64,000 bases of DNA, taken from NCBI RefSeq assembly GCF_014842255.1, contig NZ_JACYVH010000003.1, positions 329,223-393,222 on the forward strand. Reading direction: 5' to 3'. Each line of letters begins with the position of its first letter. The stretch's first letter is position 1. The notes beneath the pieces are model-generated. The model had not been told where the DNA came from and searched no databases. It saw only the letters and a program-made list of their open reading frames with translations. The position numbers and the translations under genes are program-made. The DNA is from Frigoribacterium sp. CFBP 13712. Its GTDB lineage: Bacteria > Actinomycetota > Actinomycetes > Actinomycetales > Microbacteriaceae. Of this stretch, positions 32,218 to 39,940 are shown in pieces.

Positions 32218-32223
32218 TAGATT
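32218..32223 (+). promoter_or_regulatory. -10 box of leaderless small-protein promoter
   Basis: TAGATT, then six bases, then the ATG at 32230. Confidence 0.6.
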
Positions 32224-32229
32224 GTGCGC

Positions 32230-32595
32230 ATGAGCAGCTCTCGCGAGTCCAAGGGTCCTCGGGTCGAGCGGGGAGATGCGGAGCTGACCCGCGCCTCCTT
32301 GGTGCTCGGTCTTCCTCCGACGATGGTCCCCGCGCTGGTGCGCCGGGCTGTGCAGACGAGCCCGTCGTTCACCGTGACCAGCGTCGACGACGACGGGGCC
32401 GTGCTGTCTCGCCGGTCGGCGACGGCGACGGGTGACGTCGCGTTCCGACTGACGTTCACGGCGGTCGACGGCGGGACGCGCGTCGATGGCGAGCTGCGGC
32501 CCCCGACGGGGACGATCGGCGCCTCGGTCAAGCGTCGCGACGACGATGCGACCGCCCTCTTCGAGGCCCTGGCTGCCGCCGCCGGCCCCTTCTGA
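32230..32595 (+). CDS. Small conserved protein of unknown function
   Basis: A 121-residue protein without membrane segments. After a polar N-terminal third it shows an alternating pattern, 'PSFTVTSVDDDGAVLSRRSA', 'AFRLTFTAVDGGTRVDGELR' and a closing helix 'DATALFEALAAAA', which resembles a small START/polyketide-cyclase-like sandwich but is too short to be sure. A motif variant at 32286-32302 is read 'LTRASLVLG' in frame. It probably has a leaderless message of its own. The large tandem-palindrome array begins 26 bp after its stop. Confidence 0.55.
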   Translation: MSSSRESKGPRVERGDAELTRASLVLGLPPTMVPALVRRAVQTSPSFTVTSVDDDGAVLSRRSATATGDVAFRLTFTAVDGGTRVDGELRPPTGTIGASVKRRDDDATALFEALAAAAGPF

Positions 32596-32992
32596 GCGAG
32601 CCTCCGGCCCGCCCTCGCCCGAGTGGTCAGAAACCGCCCTTCGGCGCGCCACGAAGGACATCTTCTGACCAATCACGCACCCGGCGACGCGGACGCCCGC
32701 GCACACCGCCCGGCTGACGCCCACCCCCGAGCTCGAGTGGTCAGAAACCGTCCTTCCGCGCGCGACGAAGGACATCTTCTGACCACCCACGCACCCGGCG
32801 ACGCGGACGCCCGCACTCCGCCCGGCTGACGCCCGCCCCCGAGCTCGAGTGGTCAGAAAACGCCTTTCCACGCGCCGCGACGGACATCTTCTGACCAATC
32901 AAGCACGCGCGAGCGCGAGCACGAGCGTGAGCGCGAGCGCGCCCGAGCACGACCACGAGCACCCGCCGGCGCCGCCCGTCAGCAGGCGCCCC
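32596..32992. repeat. Tandem array of family A palindromes (period 112-114 bp)
   Basis: A 397-bp gap with no gene. Units start at 32621, 32735 and 32847. Each opens with GAGTGGTCAGAAA and closes its hairpin with ACATCTTCTGACCA; the arms are imperfect over about 19 bp. Hairpins are joined by conserved spacers (CGCACCCGGCGACGCGGACG and GAGCTCGAG). The third unit is truncated after its hairpin, and is followed by a GAGCGC/GAGCAC-rich low-complexity stretch (32904-32965). The hairpin core matches the palindrome at 6803-6850. Confidence 0.85.
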
Positions 32993-35503
32993 CTAGGCGC
33001 CCGCCTCGTCGTCCGTCTCGTACCGGTCGACGCTGATCGTCGGGATCGACGCCGTGATGACCGACCCGTCGGCGCGCATCAGCCCGCGCAGGTCGTTCGT
33101 CGTCGGCACCTTGGTGGTGATGCGCGGCCCCTGGTCGTCGAGCGCGATGCGCACCGGCGCCTCGGGCGTGACCGTGAAGCCCTGCTCGCGCACCCACAGC
33201 TCGACCTCGCCGCCCGTCTCGATCGTGAAGACGATCTCGTGCTGGGCCAGGTCGACGCGCACGCGGCTGCCCCTGATCTGCACCCGGAACGTGAGTTCGG
33301 TCCACTCGCCGGGCAGACGCGGGTCGAAGCTGAAACGGCCGAGCCAGTCGCGCATGCCGCCGTACCCGTTGACGAGCGCGCTCCAGATGCCGCCGGTCGA
33401 GGCGACGTGCACCCCGTCGGAGGTGTTGTTGTGCAGATCGGCGAGGTCGACGAAGAGCGACGACAGGAAGTACTGCTGCGACAGCTGGTGGTGCCCCACC
33501 TCGGCCGCGACGATCGACTGCACGACGCCCGAGAGGGTCGAGTCACCGGTCGTCAGAGCGTCGTAGTACTCGAAGTCGCGCAGCTTCTGCTCGGCGGTGA
33601 ACTCGTCGCCCTGCAGGTAGAGCGCCAGCACGACGTCGGCCTGCTTCAGCACCTGGAAGCGGTAGATCACGAGCGGGTGGTAGTGCAGCAGCAGGGGGCG
33701 CTTGTTCTCGGGCGTGGCGTCGAGGTCCCAGAGCTCCTTGTCGAGGAACTGCGCGTCTTGAGGGTGGATGCCGCGGTGCTCGTCGTAGGGGATGTGCATG
33801 GCCTCGGCGGCGAGGCTCCAACCGTCGACCTCGTGGTCCTCGAGGCGGAGGCGCGCCACGAGCCGGTCGTAGGCGGCCGGCGACTCCTTCGCCAGCCAGG
33901 TGACCGTGCGGACGGCGGCCCGGAGGTTCGCGCGGGCCATGACGTTCGTGTACAGGTTGTCGTCGACGACGGTCGTGTACTCGTCGGGCCCGGTGACGCC
34001 GTCGATGTGGAACCGCTGATCGCCGTTCGACCGCCAGAAGCCGAGGTCGGCCCAGAGACGGGCGGTCTCGACGAGGATGTCGACGGCGCCCCGCTCGAGG
34101 AAGTCCTGGTCGCCCGACGCCTGCACGTACTGACTGAGGGCATGCGAGATGTCGGCGTCGATGTGGTACTGCGCGGTGCCGGCGGCGTAGTACGCCGACG
34201 ACTCGAGACCGTTGATCGTGCGCCAGGGGAACAGCGCCCCGCGCTGGTTCAGCTCGACGGCGCGGTCGCGTGCCGCGTCGAGCATGCCGAGCCGGAACCG
34301 CAGCGCGTTGCGGGCCACGTTCGGCGACGTGTACGTGAGGAACGGCAGCACGTAGATCTCGGTGTCCCAGAAGTAGTGCCCGCCGTAACCCGAGCCGGTG
34401 ACGCCCTTCGCGGCGATGCCCTGGCCGTCGGTGCGGGCCGTCGCCTGCGCCAGCTGGAAGAGGTTCCAGCGGATGGCCTGCTGCACCTCGGGCTGACCGG
34501 CGACCTCGACGTCGCTGCGGGCCCAGTAGTCGTCGAGCCAGGCGCGCTGCTCGGCGAAGACGTTCTCGATGGGCTGATCGGCGATGCGGTCGAGGGTGCG
34601 GTCGCAGCGGTCGGCCAGCTCGCGCGGCGGCACCCCGCGCGACGTGTGGTAGGCGACGGTCTTGGTCAGCGTGACCTTCTGACCGGCCTTGGCGCGCACG
34701 CGGTAGACGTGCTTCGCGATGTCGTCGTCGATCTGCGACGACTCGTCCCAGCCGTTCTCGGTCTCGAGCACGTGGTCGGCGCCGACGGCGAGGGTCATGC
34801 CCGAGTTGGTGGTGCGGTAGCCGAGGATGGCGCGCGACCCGCCGTTGCGACGCAGCTCGGGCTGCAGCACGCGGTCGTCGAACGACTCGGCCCGTCGCGG
34901 GTCGAAGGCGTCGGCCGCCGCGCGCATCCCGGCGTGGTACTCGTCGCCCATGTCCTGGCGGTTGAGGATCTGACTCGAGATCAGCAGCGACGCGTCGGCG
35001 TCGAGCACCGTCACCTCGTACTGGATGACGGCGAGGTGACGCTCTTCGAACGACACCAGGCGGCGGCTGGTGACGAGCACCTGCTTGCCCGAGGGGGTGC
35101 GCCATTCGATCTCGCGGACGAGCACGCCGTCGCGGAAGTCGAGGCGGCGGCAGTGCCGGAGGATGTCGGCCTCGAACAGCACGAACGGCTCGTCGTCGAC
35201 GTAGAGGCGGATCACCTTGGCGTCGGGCACGTTGACGATGGTCTGACCGACCCGCGCGAATCCGAAGGCCTCTTCGGCGTGGCGGATGGGCCACGTCTCG
35301 TGGAACCCGTTGATGAAGGTGCCGAACGAGTGCCCGCCGCGCCCCTCGTCGGGGTTGCCGCGGAGACCCAGGTAGCCGTTGCCGACCGCGAAGACCGTCT
35401 CGGTGCGACCCTCGTCGCCCTGGTGGTACTCGTCTTCGATCAGGGCCCACTCGTCGACCGGGAACCGGCGGCGGTCGAGCGGGTCGGACGTGATGTGGTT
35501 CAC
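32993..35503 (-). CDS. Glycoside hydrolase family 65 disaccharide phosphorylase
   Basis: An 836-residue GH65 enzyme that should cleave an alpha-linked disaccharide (maltose, trehalose, kojibiose or nigerose) with phosphate to give beta-glucose 1-phosphate. N-terminal super-sandwich: 'ETVFAVGNGYLGLRGNPDEG'. The (alpha/alpha)6 barrel has 'GYGGHYFWDTEIYVLPFL', the general-acid Glu in 'VTGPDEYTT', and 'QADVVLALYL'; phosphate-loop features follow in 'HVASTGGIWSALVNGYGG'. The specific disaccharide cannot be read by eye. The GTG start overlaps the stop of the beta-phosphoglucomutase-like gene (GTGA), which would convert the product to glucose 6-phosphate. Confidence 0.9.
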   Translation of the reverse strand: MNHITSDPLDRRRFPVDEWALIEDEYHQGDEGRTETVFAVGNGYLGLRGNPDEGRGGHSFGTFINGFHETWPIRHAEEAFGFARVGQTIVNVPDAKVIRLYVDDEPFVLFEADILRHCRRLDFRDGVLVREIEWRTPSGKQVLVTSRRLVSFEERHLAVIQYEVTVLDADASLLISSQILNRQDMGDEYHAGMRAAADAFDPRRAESFDDRVLQPELRRNGGSRAILGYRTTNSGMTLAVGADHVLETENGWDESSQIDDDIAKHVYRVRAKAGQKVTLTKTVAYHTSRGVPPRELADRCDRTLDRIADQPIENVFAEQRAWLDDYWARSDVEVAGQPEVQQAIRWNLFQLAQATARTDGQGIAAKGVTGSGYGGHYFWDTEIYVLPFLTYTSPNVARNALRFRLGMLDAARDRAVELNQRGALFPWRTINGLESSAYYAAGTAQYHIDADISHALSQYVQASGDQDFLERGAVDILVETARLWADLGFWRSNGDQRFHIDGVTGPDEYTTVVDDNLYTNVMARANLRAAVRTVTWLAKESPAAYDRLVARLRLEDHEVDGWSLAAEAMHIPYDEHRGIHPQDAQFLDKELWDLDATPENKRPLLLHYHPLVIYRFQVLKQADVVLALYLQGDEFTAEQKLRDFEYYDALTTGDSTLSGVVQSIVAAEVGHHQLSQQYFLSSLFVDLADLHNNTSDGVHVASTGGIWSALVNGYGGMRDWLGRFSFDPRLPGEWTELTFRVQIRGSRVRVDLAQHEIVFTIETGGEVELWVREQGFTVTPEAPVRIALDDQGPRITTKVPTTNDLRGLMRADGSVITASIPTISVDRYETDDEAGA

Positions 35504-36360
35504 GGCTGGTCCTCTCGCGGGCTGGTGCTGATGTCGTGGTCGGTGTTCGGAGCGATCCGAGGAGGCGGTGGGTCCGAGGGACCGTCGGCCTGCGTCCGCG
35601 ACGAACCGAGTCTCCCGACGACCTCGGCGAGGTCGTCGACGACGACGTCGGCCCCGAAGTCGAGCAGGGTCTGCGCCCCGGTGCCGCGGTCGACGCCGAG
35701 CACGAGGCCGAAGGCCCCGCGACGACCGGCCTCGACGCCCGACTGGGCGTCTTCGACGACGACGCAGTCGGCGGCGGTCAGCCCGAGACGGCGAGCGCCC
35801 TCGAGGTAGGTGTCGGGGGCGGGCTTGCCCGTGATGCCCTCCGCCGCGGCGACGACGCCGTCGACGATGACGTCGAAGCGGTCGCGGAGACCGGCGGCCT
35901 CGAGCACGGGCACGGCGTTGCGCGAGCTCGAGACGACGGCGACGCGGATGCCGAGCGCGATCGCCCGGTCGAGGAACTCGACCGACCCCGGGTACGGCGC
36001 GACCCCGTTCTCGTCGAGCTCCGCCGCGAAGGCGGCGTTCTTGCGGTTGCCGAGACCGCGCACGGTCTCGACGTCGGGCCCGTCGTCGTCCGACCCCTCG
36101 GGCAGGGTGACGCCGCGGGCGGCCAGCATGGCGCGCACGCCGTCGTAGCGCGGGCGGCCGTCGACGTGCTCGAAGTAGTCGGCCTCGGTGTACGGCGCGA
36201 GCCCTCGGGGTTCGAAGTACTCGGTGAACAGCCGCGACCAGGCGCGCATGTGCACCTCGGCGGTCGGTGTCAGCACCCCGTCGAGATCGAAGAGCAGAGC
36301 GTCGAGCGAGGCGAGACGGGAGACGTCGCGCGGGGCCTCGGAGGGCGGGGATGCAGGCAC
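35500..36360 (-). CDS. HAD-family beta-phosphoglucomutase
   Basis: A 286-residue HAD phosphatase-superfamily protein. Motif I 'LLFDLDGVLTPTAEVH' supplies the phosphorylated Asp, motif II Ser lies in 'VAVVSSSRNA', motif III Lys in 'ITGKPAPDTYLEGARRLG', motif IV in 'VVVEDAQSGVEAGRRG'. The cap domain carries 'YFEHVDGRPRYDGV', typical of the beta-PGM group. With the overlapping GH65 phosphorylase it forms a phosphorolytic disaccharide pathway: disaccharide plus phosphate to beta-G1P to G6P. The C-terminal 35 residues are a disordered Pro/Asp tail. The GTG start at 36360 has no convincing ribosome-binding site. Confidence 0.85.
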   Translation of the reverse strand: MPASPPSEAPRDVSRLASLDALLFDLDGVLTPTAEVHMRAWSRLFTEYFEPRGLAPYTEADYFEHVDGRPRYDGVRAMLAARGVTLPEGSDDDGPDVETVRGLGNRKNAAFAAELDENGVAPYPGSVEFLDRAIALGIRVAVVSSSRNAVPVLEAAGLRDRFDVIVDGVVAAAEGITGKPAPDTYLEGARRLGLTAADCVVVEDAQSGVEAGRRGAFGLVLGVDRGTGAQTLLDFGADVVVDDLAEVVGRLGSSRTQADGPSDPPPPRIAPNTDHDISTSPREDQP

Positions 36361-36430
36361 GGGCCGATCACTTTCGAGCGATGTCGAGTCAGGAGGTCGT
36401 CATCGGAGCGTCGGTGATCCGGTGAGGCAC

Positions 36431-36448
36431 GACACCCCGCGGGGTGTC
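36431..36448. promoter_or_regulatory. Perfect palindrome upstream of the GH65/beta-PGM operon
   Basis: GACACCCCGCGGGGTGTC, an 18-bp perfect palindrome without spacer, 71 bp upstream of the operon start and 42 bp beyond the stop of the next gene. It could be an operator or part of a terminator for the upstream gene. Confidence 0.5.
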
Positions 36449-36489
36449 CGCGCCCAGTCTGGCAGGTCGGCGGCGACGGACGGACCCCG

Positions 36490-39120
36490 TCACGACCGCG
36501 CGTCGACGGGATCCCCCTCGCGCGCCTCCTCGGGTCCGACGATCCAGGTGTCCTTCAGCTCGCCGCCCTGCTCGGCGGTCACCACCATGCTGCCCTCCGG
36601 GGCGACCCGGGTCAGGGCCAGGTCGGCGAGCGCGCTCTCGCCCTCGCCGAGCCCGATGAGGTGCACGAAGCAGCGCAGGTCGACGTGCCGCGGCTGCAGC
36701 CCCGTGGCGGTGAGGGTGGGGTGCGACGACAGCTGGACGACCTCCTGGGCGACCCAGTGCGCGGGGTCGGCGGCGATGGCGGCCCGACGCGCGCCGACGG
36801 CCGCGGCGGAGGCGGACGGCCCGATCAGCACCCCGTGCCCTCCTCGGCCGTCGACGGGCTTGGTGACGAGCTCGCCGACCCGTTCGAGCACCGAGACCCG
36901 CTCGGCCGGGTCGCCCGGGCGGTAGGTCGGCACCGATTCGAGCAGGGGCTTCTCGCCGAGGTAGTAGGCGATGAGGTCGGGCACGGCGCAGTACATCGAC
37001 TTGTCGTCGGCGAGACCGGTGCCGGGGGTGTTCGCGAGCACGACTCCCCCGCCGGCGGCCGCGTCGATCAGGTGCTCGCCGAGCCGGTCGTCGTCGGGCG
37101 ACGCCGCGTCGATCAGCTCGCCGTCGAGGCGCACGTACAGGGCGTCGATCACCGTGCCGGTCGCCCGCTCGACGACGAGCCCGTCGCGCACGATCAGGTC
37201 GCCCGGTCGCACGAGCAGCAGCCCGGCGCCGTCGGCCAGCACCCGGTGCTCGTACCAGCCCGAGCTGCCCGGTCCGTCGCTGAGCAGCGCCGCGACGCGC
37301 TCGCGGTCTGCATCGCGGTCGCCGCCCAGGTCGCCATCCCGGTCGCCTGCGAGGTCGCCGTCGACGGAACGAGGAGGCGCGGCGTGCGCCAGCAGCGTCC
37401 GTCGCAGCATCGGGAACACGGTCGTCGGGTCGAGCAGCCCGGCCGGTCGAGGGGCGTCGGGCACGACCGCGTCGAGCATCGCGCGGACGGCGAGCGAGAA
37501 GGCGGCGCCGCCCGGCGAGCGCACGGTGTCCTCGAGCACCCGCCACGAGCCGAACTCGGTGCGGACGAGGTCGAACCCCTGGAGGGGCGCGCGGACGACG
37601 TCGGCCGGCAGCCGGGTCGCCTCGTCGCGCCAGCCCGAGGCGCCGACCACCTGGTGCTCGGCGAGGACGCCGTCGGCGACCACCCGGCGCTCGCCGTACG
37701 CGTCGCGGAGGAACGCCTCGATGGCCCGGGCGCGCTGGGTGAGCCCCGCCTCGAGTCGCGCCCACTCGTGCCGACCGACGACGCGGGGCACGAGGTCGCC
37801 GCGGAACTCGCGTTCGTGACCGTCGACGACGGGGCCGATCCGCGCCTCCTCGGCCCAGCGGTCCCGGTGGGCGACGCGCTCGCGGAGGCCCTCCGCGCCG
37901 AGGTCGACGAAGAAGGCGGCGATGTCGGCGTAGGCGGCGCGGGGCTGCAGCCCGGGCCCGATCGCCTCGTCTCCGGCCCGGAGCCGGTAGCCGGTCAGGG
38001 TCGGCACGGCGGCGCGGCGCCCGGCGGCGGGGCCCCGGGTCTCGTCGAGCACCTGCGCCACGACGTCGTCGAGCTCGCCCCGTTCGGCGAAGGCGGCGCG
38101 TTGCCGGTCGGCGCTGTTGCCGCGGGCGAGGGTGGCCTCGGCGAGGTCGCGCACGTCGTCGTAGTCGCCGAGCTCCTCCAGCTGGGGCCGGAGGTGCTCG
38201 ACGAGCGCGCGGACGGCGTCACGGGCCGGCAGGCGCGACGGGTGCGCGTCGAGGTCGAGCAGCTCGCCCGAGAGGCCCGCCCGCGCCGCCTGCCACATCG
38301 CCGCGCGGTGCAGCGGCTGGGCGCGGAGCTCGTAGGGCCGGTCGGCGAGCACGTCCAGCTCGGCGTGCCGGACGGCCGCCCGGTACAGCCCGGCGATCAG
38401 CACGGCGTCGTCGACGAGCGGGCAGGCGTCGCAGGTGCGCAGCTCGAGGGTCGGCGCGTGCGAGGACGGCCGCACGTCGAAGTAGGCCATCTTCGCGTCG
38501 GCGATGACGCCCGAGGCGATGAGGTCGTCGAGCAGGCGGTCGTACTCGGAGGCGTCGCGCATCGGACCGGTGGCGCCGGCGCTCGGCCAGCGCTGCCAGA
38601 TGATCGATCGGATGCTCGCGTAGCCGGTGTCCTGTCCGTTCCAGAACGGCGAACTCGCCGACAGGGCCAGGAGGGCGGGCAGCACGGGGGCAACGCGACC
38701 GGCGATCCGCACGGCGACGTCGCGATCGGCGACCCCCACGTGGATCTGCAGCCCGCAGATCAGCTGCTCGTCGACGAGCAGTCGGTACTGCTCGTGCATG
38801 CGCCCGTAGCGCCCGGTGGGGGTCAGCTCGAAGTCGGCGAACTCCGACCGGGGCGCCGTGCCGACGGCGGCGACGGCGAGACCCTCGGCGGCGGTGACCT
38901 CGGCGACCTCGCGGCGCAGCTCGACGATCTCGCGACGGAGGTCGCTCAGCGTCCGCACGACGGGCACGTTCGTCTCGATGGTCGAGCGCTGCAGCTCGGC
39001 GCCGAACCGGTCGGCGGGCAGGCGGCTCAGCAGGTGCGGCGCCCTCGTCGACAACCGCCCCGTGGCGACGTCGATCAGATGCAGCTCCTCTTCGGCCCCG
39101 AGCGTCAACTCCGCAGTCAT
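36490..39120 (-). CDS. GCS2-type carboxylate-amine ligase fused to circularly permuted ATP-grasp enzyme
   Basis: An 876-residue bifunctional protein. Residues 1-380 are a GCS2/YbdK-type glutamate-cysteine-ligase fold ('LTLGAEEELHLIDVATGRL', 'TIETNVPVV', 'LICGLQIHVGVADRDVAV', 'PTLELRTCDACP'). Residues from about 395 are a circularly permuted type 2 ATP-grasp ligase ('PRVVGRHEWARLEAGLTQRARAIEAFL' in parts, 'HQVVGASGW', 'LANTPGTGLADDKSMY', 'VTKPVDGRGGHGVLIGP'). Both halves join a carboxylate to an amine with ATP, so one polypeptide may make a small peptide-like product. A leaderless start is likely (TAGGGT six bases before ATG). Motif copies encode 'WAEEARIG' and 'PEEAREGD'; a DGD-repeat lies at about residues 595-612. 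Confidence 0.82.
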   Translation of the reverse strand: MTAELTLGAEEELHLIDVATGRLSTRAPHLLSRLPADRFGAELQRSTIETNVPVVRTLSDLRREIVELRREVAEVTAAEGLAVAAVGTAPRSEFADFELTPTGRYGRMHEQYRLLVDEQLICGLQIHVGVADRDVAVRIAGRVAPVLPALLALSASSPFWNGQDTGYASIRSIIWQRWPSAGATGPMRDASEYDRLLDDLIASGVIADAKMAYFDVRPSSHAPTLELRTCDACPLVDDAVLIAGLYRAAVRHAELDVLADRPYELRAQPLHRAAMWQAARAGLSGELLDLDAHPSRLPARDAVRALVEHLRPQLEELGDYDDVRDLAEATLARGNSADRQRAAFAERGELDDVVAQVLDETRGPAAGRRAAVPTLTGYRLRAGDEAIGPGLQPRAAYADIAAFFVDLGAEGLRERVAHRDRWAEEARIGPVVDGHEREFRGDLVPRVVGRHEWARLEAGLTQRARAIEAFLRDAYGERRVVADGVLAEHQVVGASGWRDEATRLPADVVRAPLQGFDLVRTEFGSWRVLEDTVRSPGGAAFSLAVRAMLDAVVPDAPRPAGLLDPTTVFPMLRRTLLAHAAPPRSVDGDLAGDRDGDLGGDRDADRERVAALLSDGPGSSGWYEHRVLADGAGLLLVRPGDLIVRDGLVVERATGTVIDALYVRLDGELIDAASPDDDRLGEHLIDAAAGGGVVLANTPGTGLADDKSMYCAVPDLIAYYLGEKPLLESVPTYRPGDPAERVSVLERVGELVTKPVDGRGGHGVLIGPSASAAAVGARRAAIAADPAHWVAQEVVQLSSHPTLTATGLQPRHVDLRCFVHLIGLGEGESALADLALTRVAPEGSMVVTAEQGGELKDTWIVGPEEAREGDPVDARS

Positions 39121-39181
39121 GGCCCGACCCTAGGGCTCAGGGACACCGTTGGGGCGGGTTACGTGAGGAATTCACAAGAAG

Positions 39182-39236
39182 TTGAGGAGGCGCGGCGCCG
39201 AGGAGGCGCGGTGCCGAGGAGGCGCGGTGCCGGCGC
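39182..39236. repeat. Three tandem copies of the dispersed motif
   Basis: GAGGAGGCGCGG three times at a period of about 15 bp (first copy 39184-39195) in the 124-bp gap between the GCS2/ATP-grasp gene start and the TetR stop codon, all on the plus strand. Confidence 0.85.
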
Positions 39237-39244
39237 GCCCGCGG

Positions 39245-39865
39245 TCAGGCGTCGGCGGGCTGCCGCACTCCGGCGGCGGGGAGCAGCACGCCGTCGATCA
39301 GCGAGATCAGGAAGTCGCGGTCGACGGGCCTGCGGAGCACGAGCACCCGGTACGAGACCATGGACGGCGTGACGAGCGCGAGCGACTCGATGTCGGTGGC
39401 GGGGTCGATCTCGCCGCGCTCGAGGGCGCGGCGCATGAGCAGTCGATTGGCCTGGGCCCGCGGCTGCACGATGGCGCTGTCGACGGCGTCGGCCAGCTCG
39501 GGCGTGGTCGAGAGCATCGTGACGACCCCGGCCATCACCCGCATCTTCTTCTCGGCCTCGTCGATGCTCTGCGGCTTGATCATCGCGACGAGGTCGCCGC
39601 GGAGGGTGCCGGTGTCGGGCAGGTCGTCGAGATCGACCGCGCCCTGCTTCAGGCAGGCGACCGCGTCGACGACGAGCTCGCCCTTCGACGCCCACCGGCG
39701 GTAGAGCGTCGCCTTGCCGGCCTTGGCGCGGGCGGCGACCATCTCGATGGTCATGCCCTCGAAGCCCGTCTCGGCCAGCACGTCGATGGTGCAGCGGAGG
39801 ATCTCGGGGTCGCGGCTGTGATCGCGCTTCCGCCCCGGGCGGCCGGGCGTCGGTGCATCGGTCAT
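39245..39865 (-). CDS. TetR family regulator of the adjacent MFS transporter
   Basis: A 206-residue TetR repressor. The HTH spans about residues 20-66: 'DPEILRCTIDVLAETGFEGMTIEMVAARAKAG' and recognition helix 'KATLYRRWASKGELV'. The C-terminal domain matches the TetR_C subgroup with 'DFLISLIDGVLLPAAG'. It is divergent from a DHA2-type drug exporter, and the 75-bp gap between them carries palindromes that overlap the exporter's -10 box, so it most likely represses the exporter and itself. TAGAGT lies seven bases before the ATG at 39865, suggesting a leaderless message. Inducers are probably the exporter's substrates. Confidence 0.87.
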   Translation of the reverse strand: MTDAPTPGRPGRKRDHSRDPEILRCTIDVLAETGFEGMTIEMVAARAKAGKATLYRRWASKGELVVDAVACLKQGAVDLDDLPDTGTLRGDLVAMIKPQSIDEAEKKMRVMAGVVTMLSTTPELADAVDSAIVQPRAQANRLLMRRALERGEIDPATDIESLALVTPSMVSYRVLVLRRPVDRDFLISLIDGVLLPAAGVRQPADA

Positions 39866-39897
39866 GCCGGTGACTCTACCTCGGGGATTTGCGAGAC

Positions 39898-39935
39898 CGG
39901 GCATATCCGAAACCGACGAGACTCGTATATGCTCG
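39898..39935. promoter_or_regulatory. Operator/promoter region between TetR and MFS genes
   Basis: Imperfect inverted repeat (39898-39911 against 39922-39935, 11 of 14 matching; core GCATAT/ATATGC) with an inner palindrome ACGAG-A-CTCGT at 39916-39926. The right arm covers TATGCT (39928-39933), the -10 box seven bases before the exporter ATG. Binding here would block initiation. Confidence 0.6.
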
Positions 39936-39940
39936 CGCCC

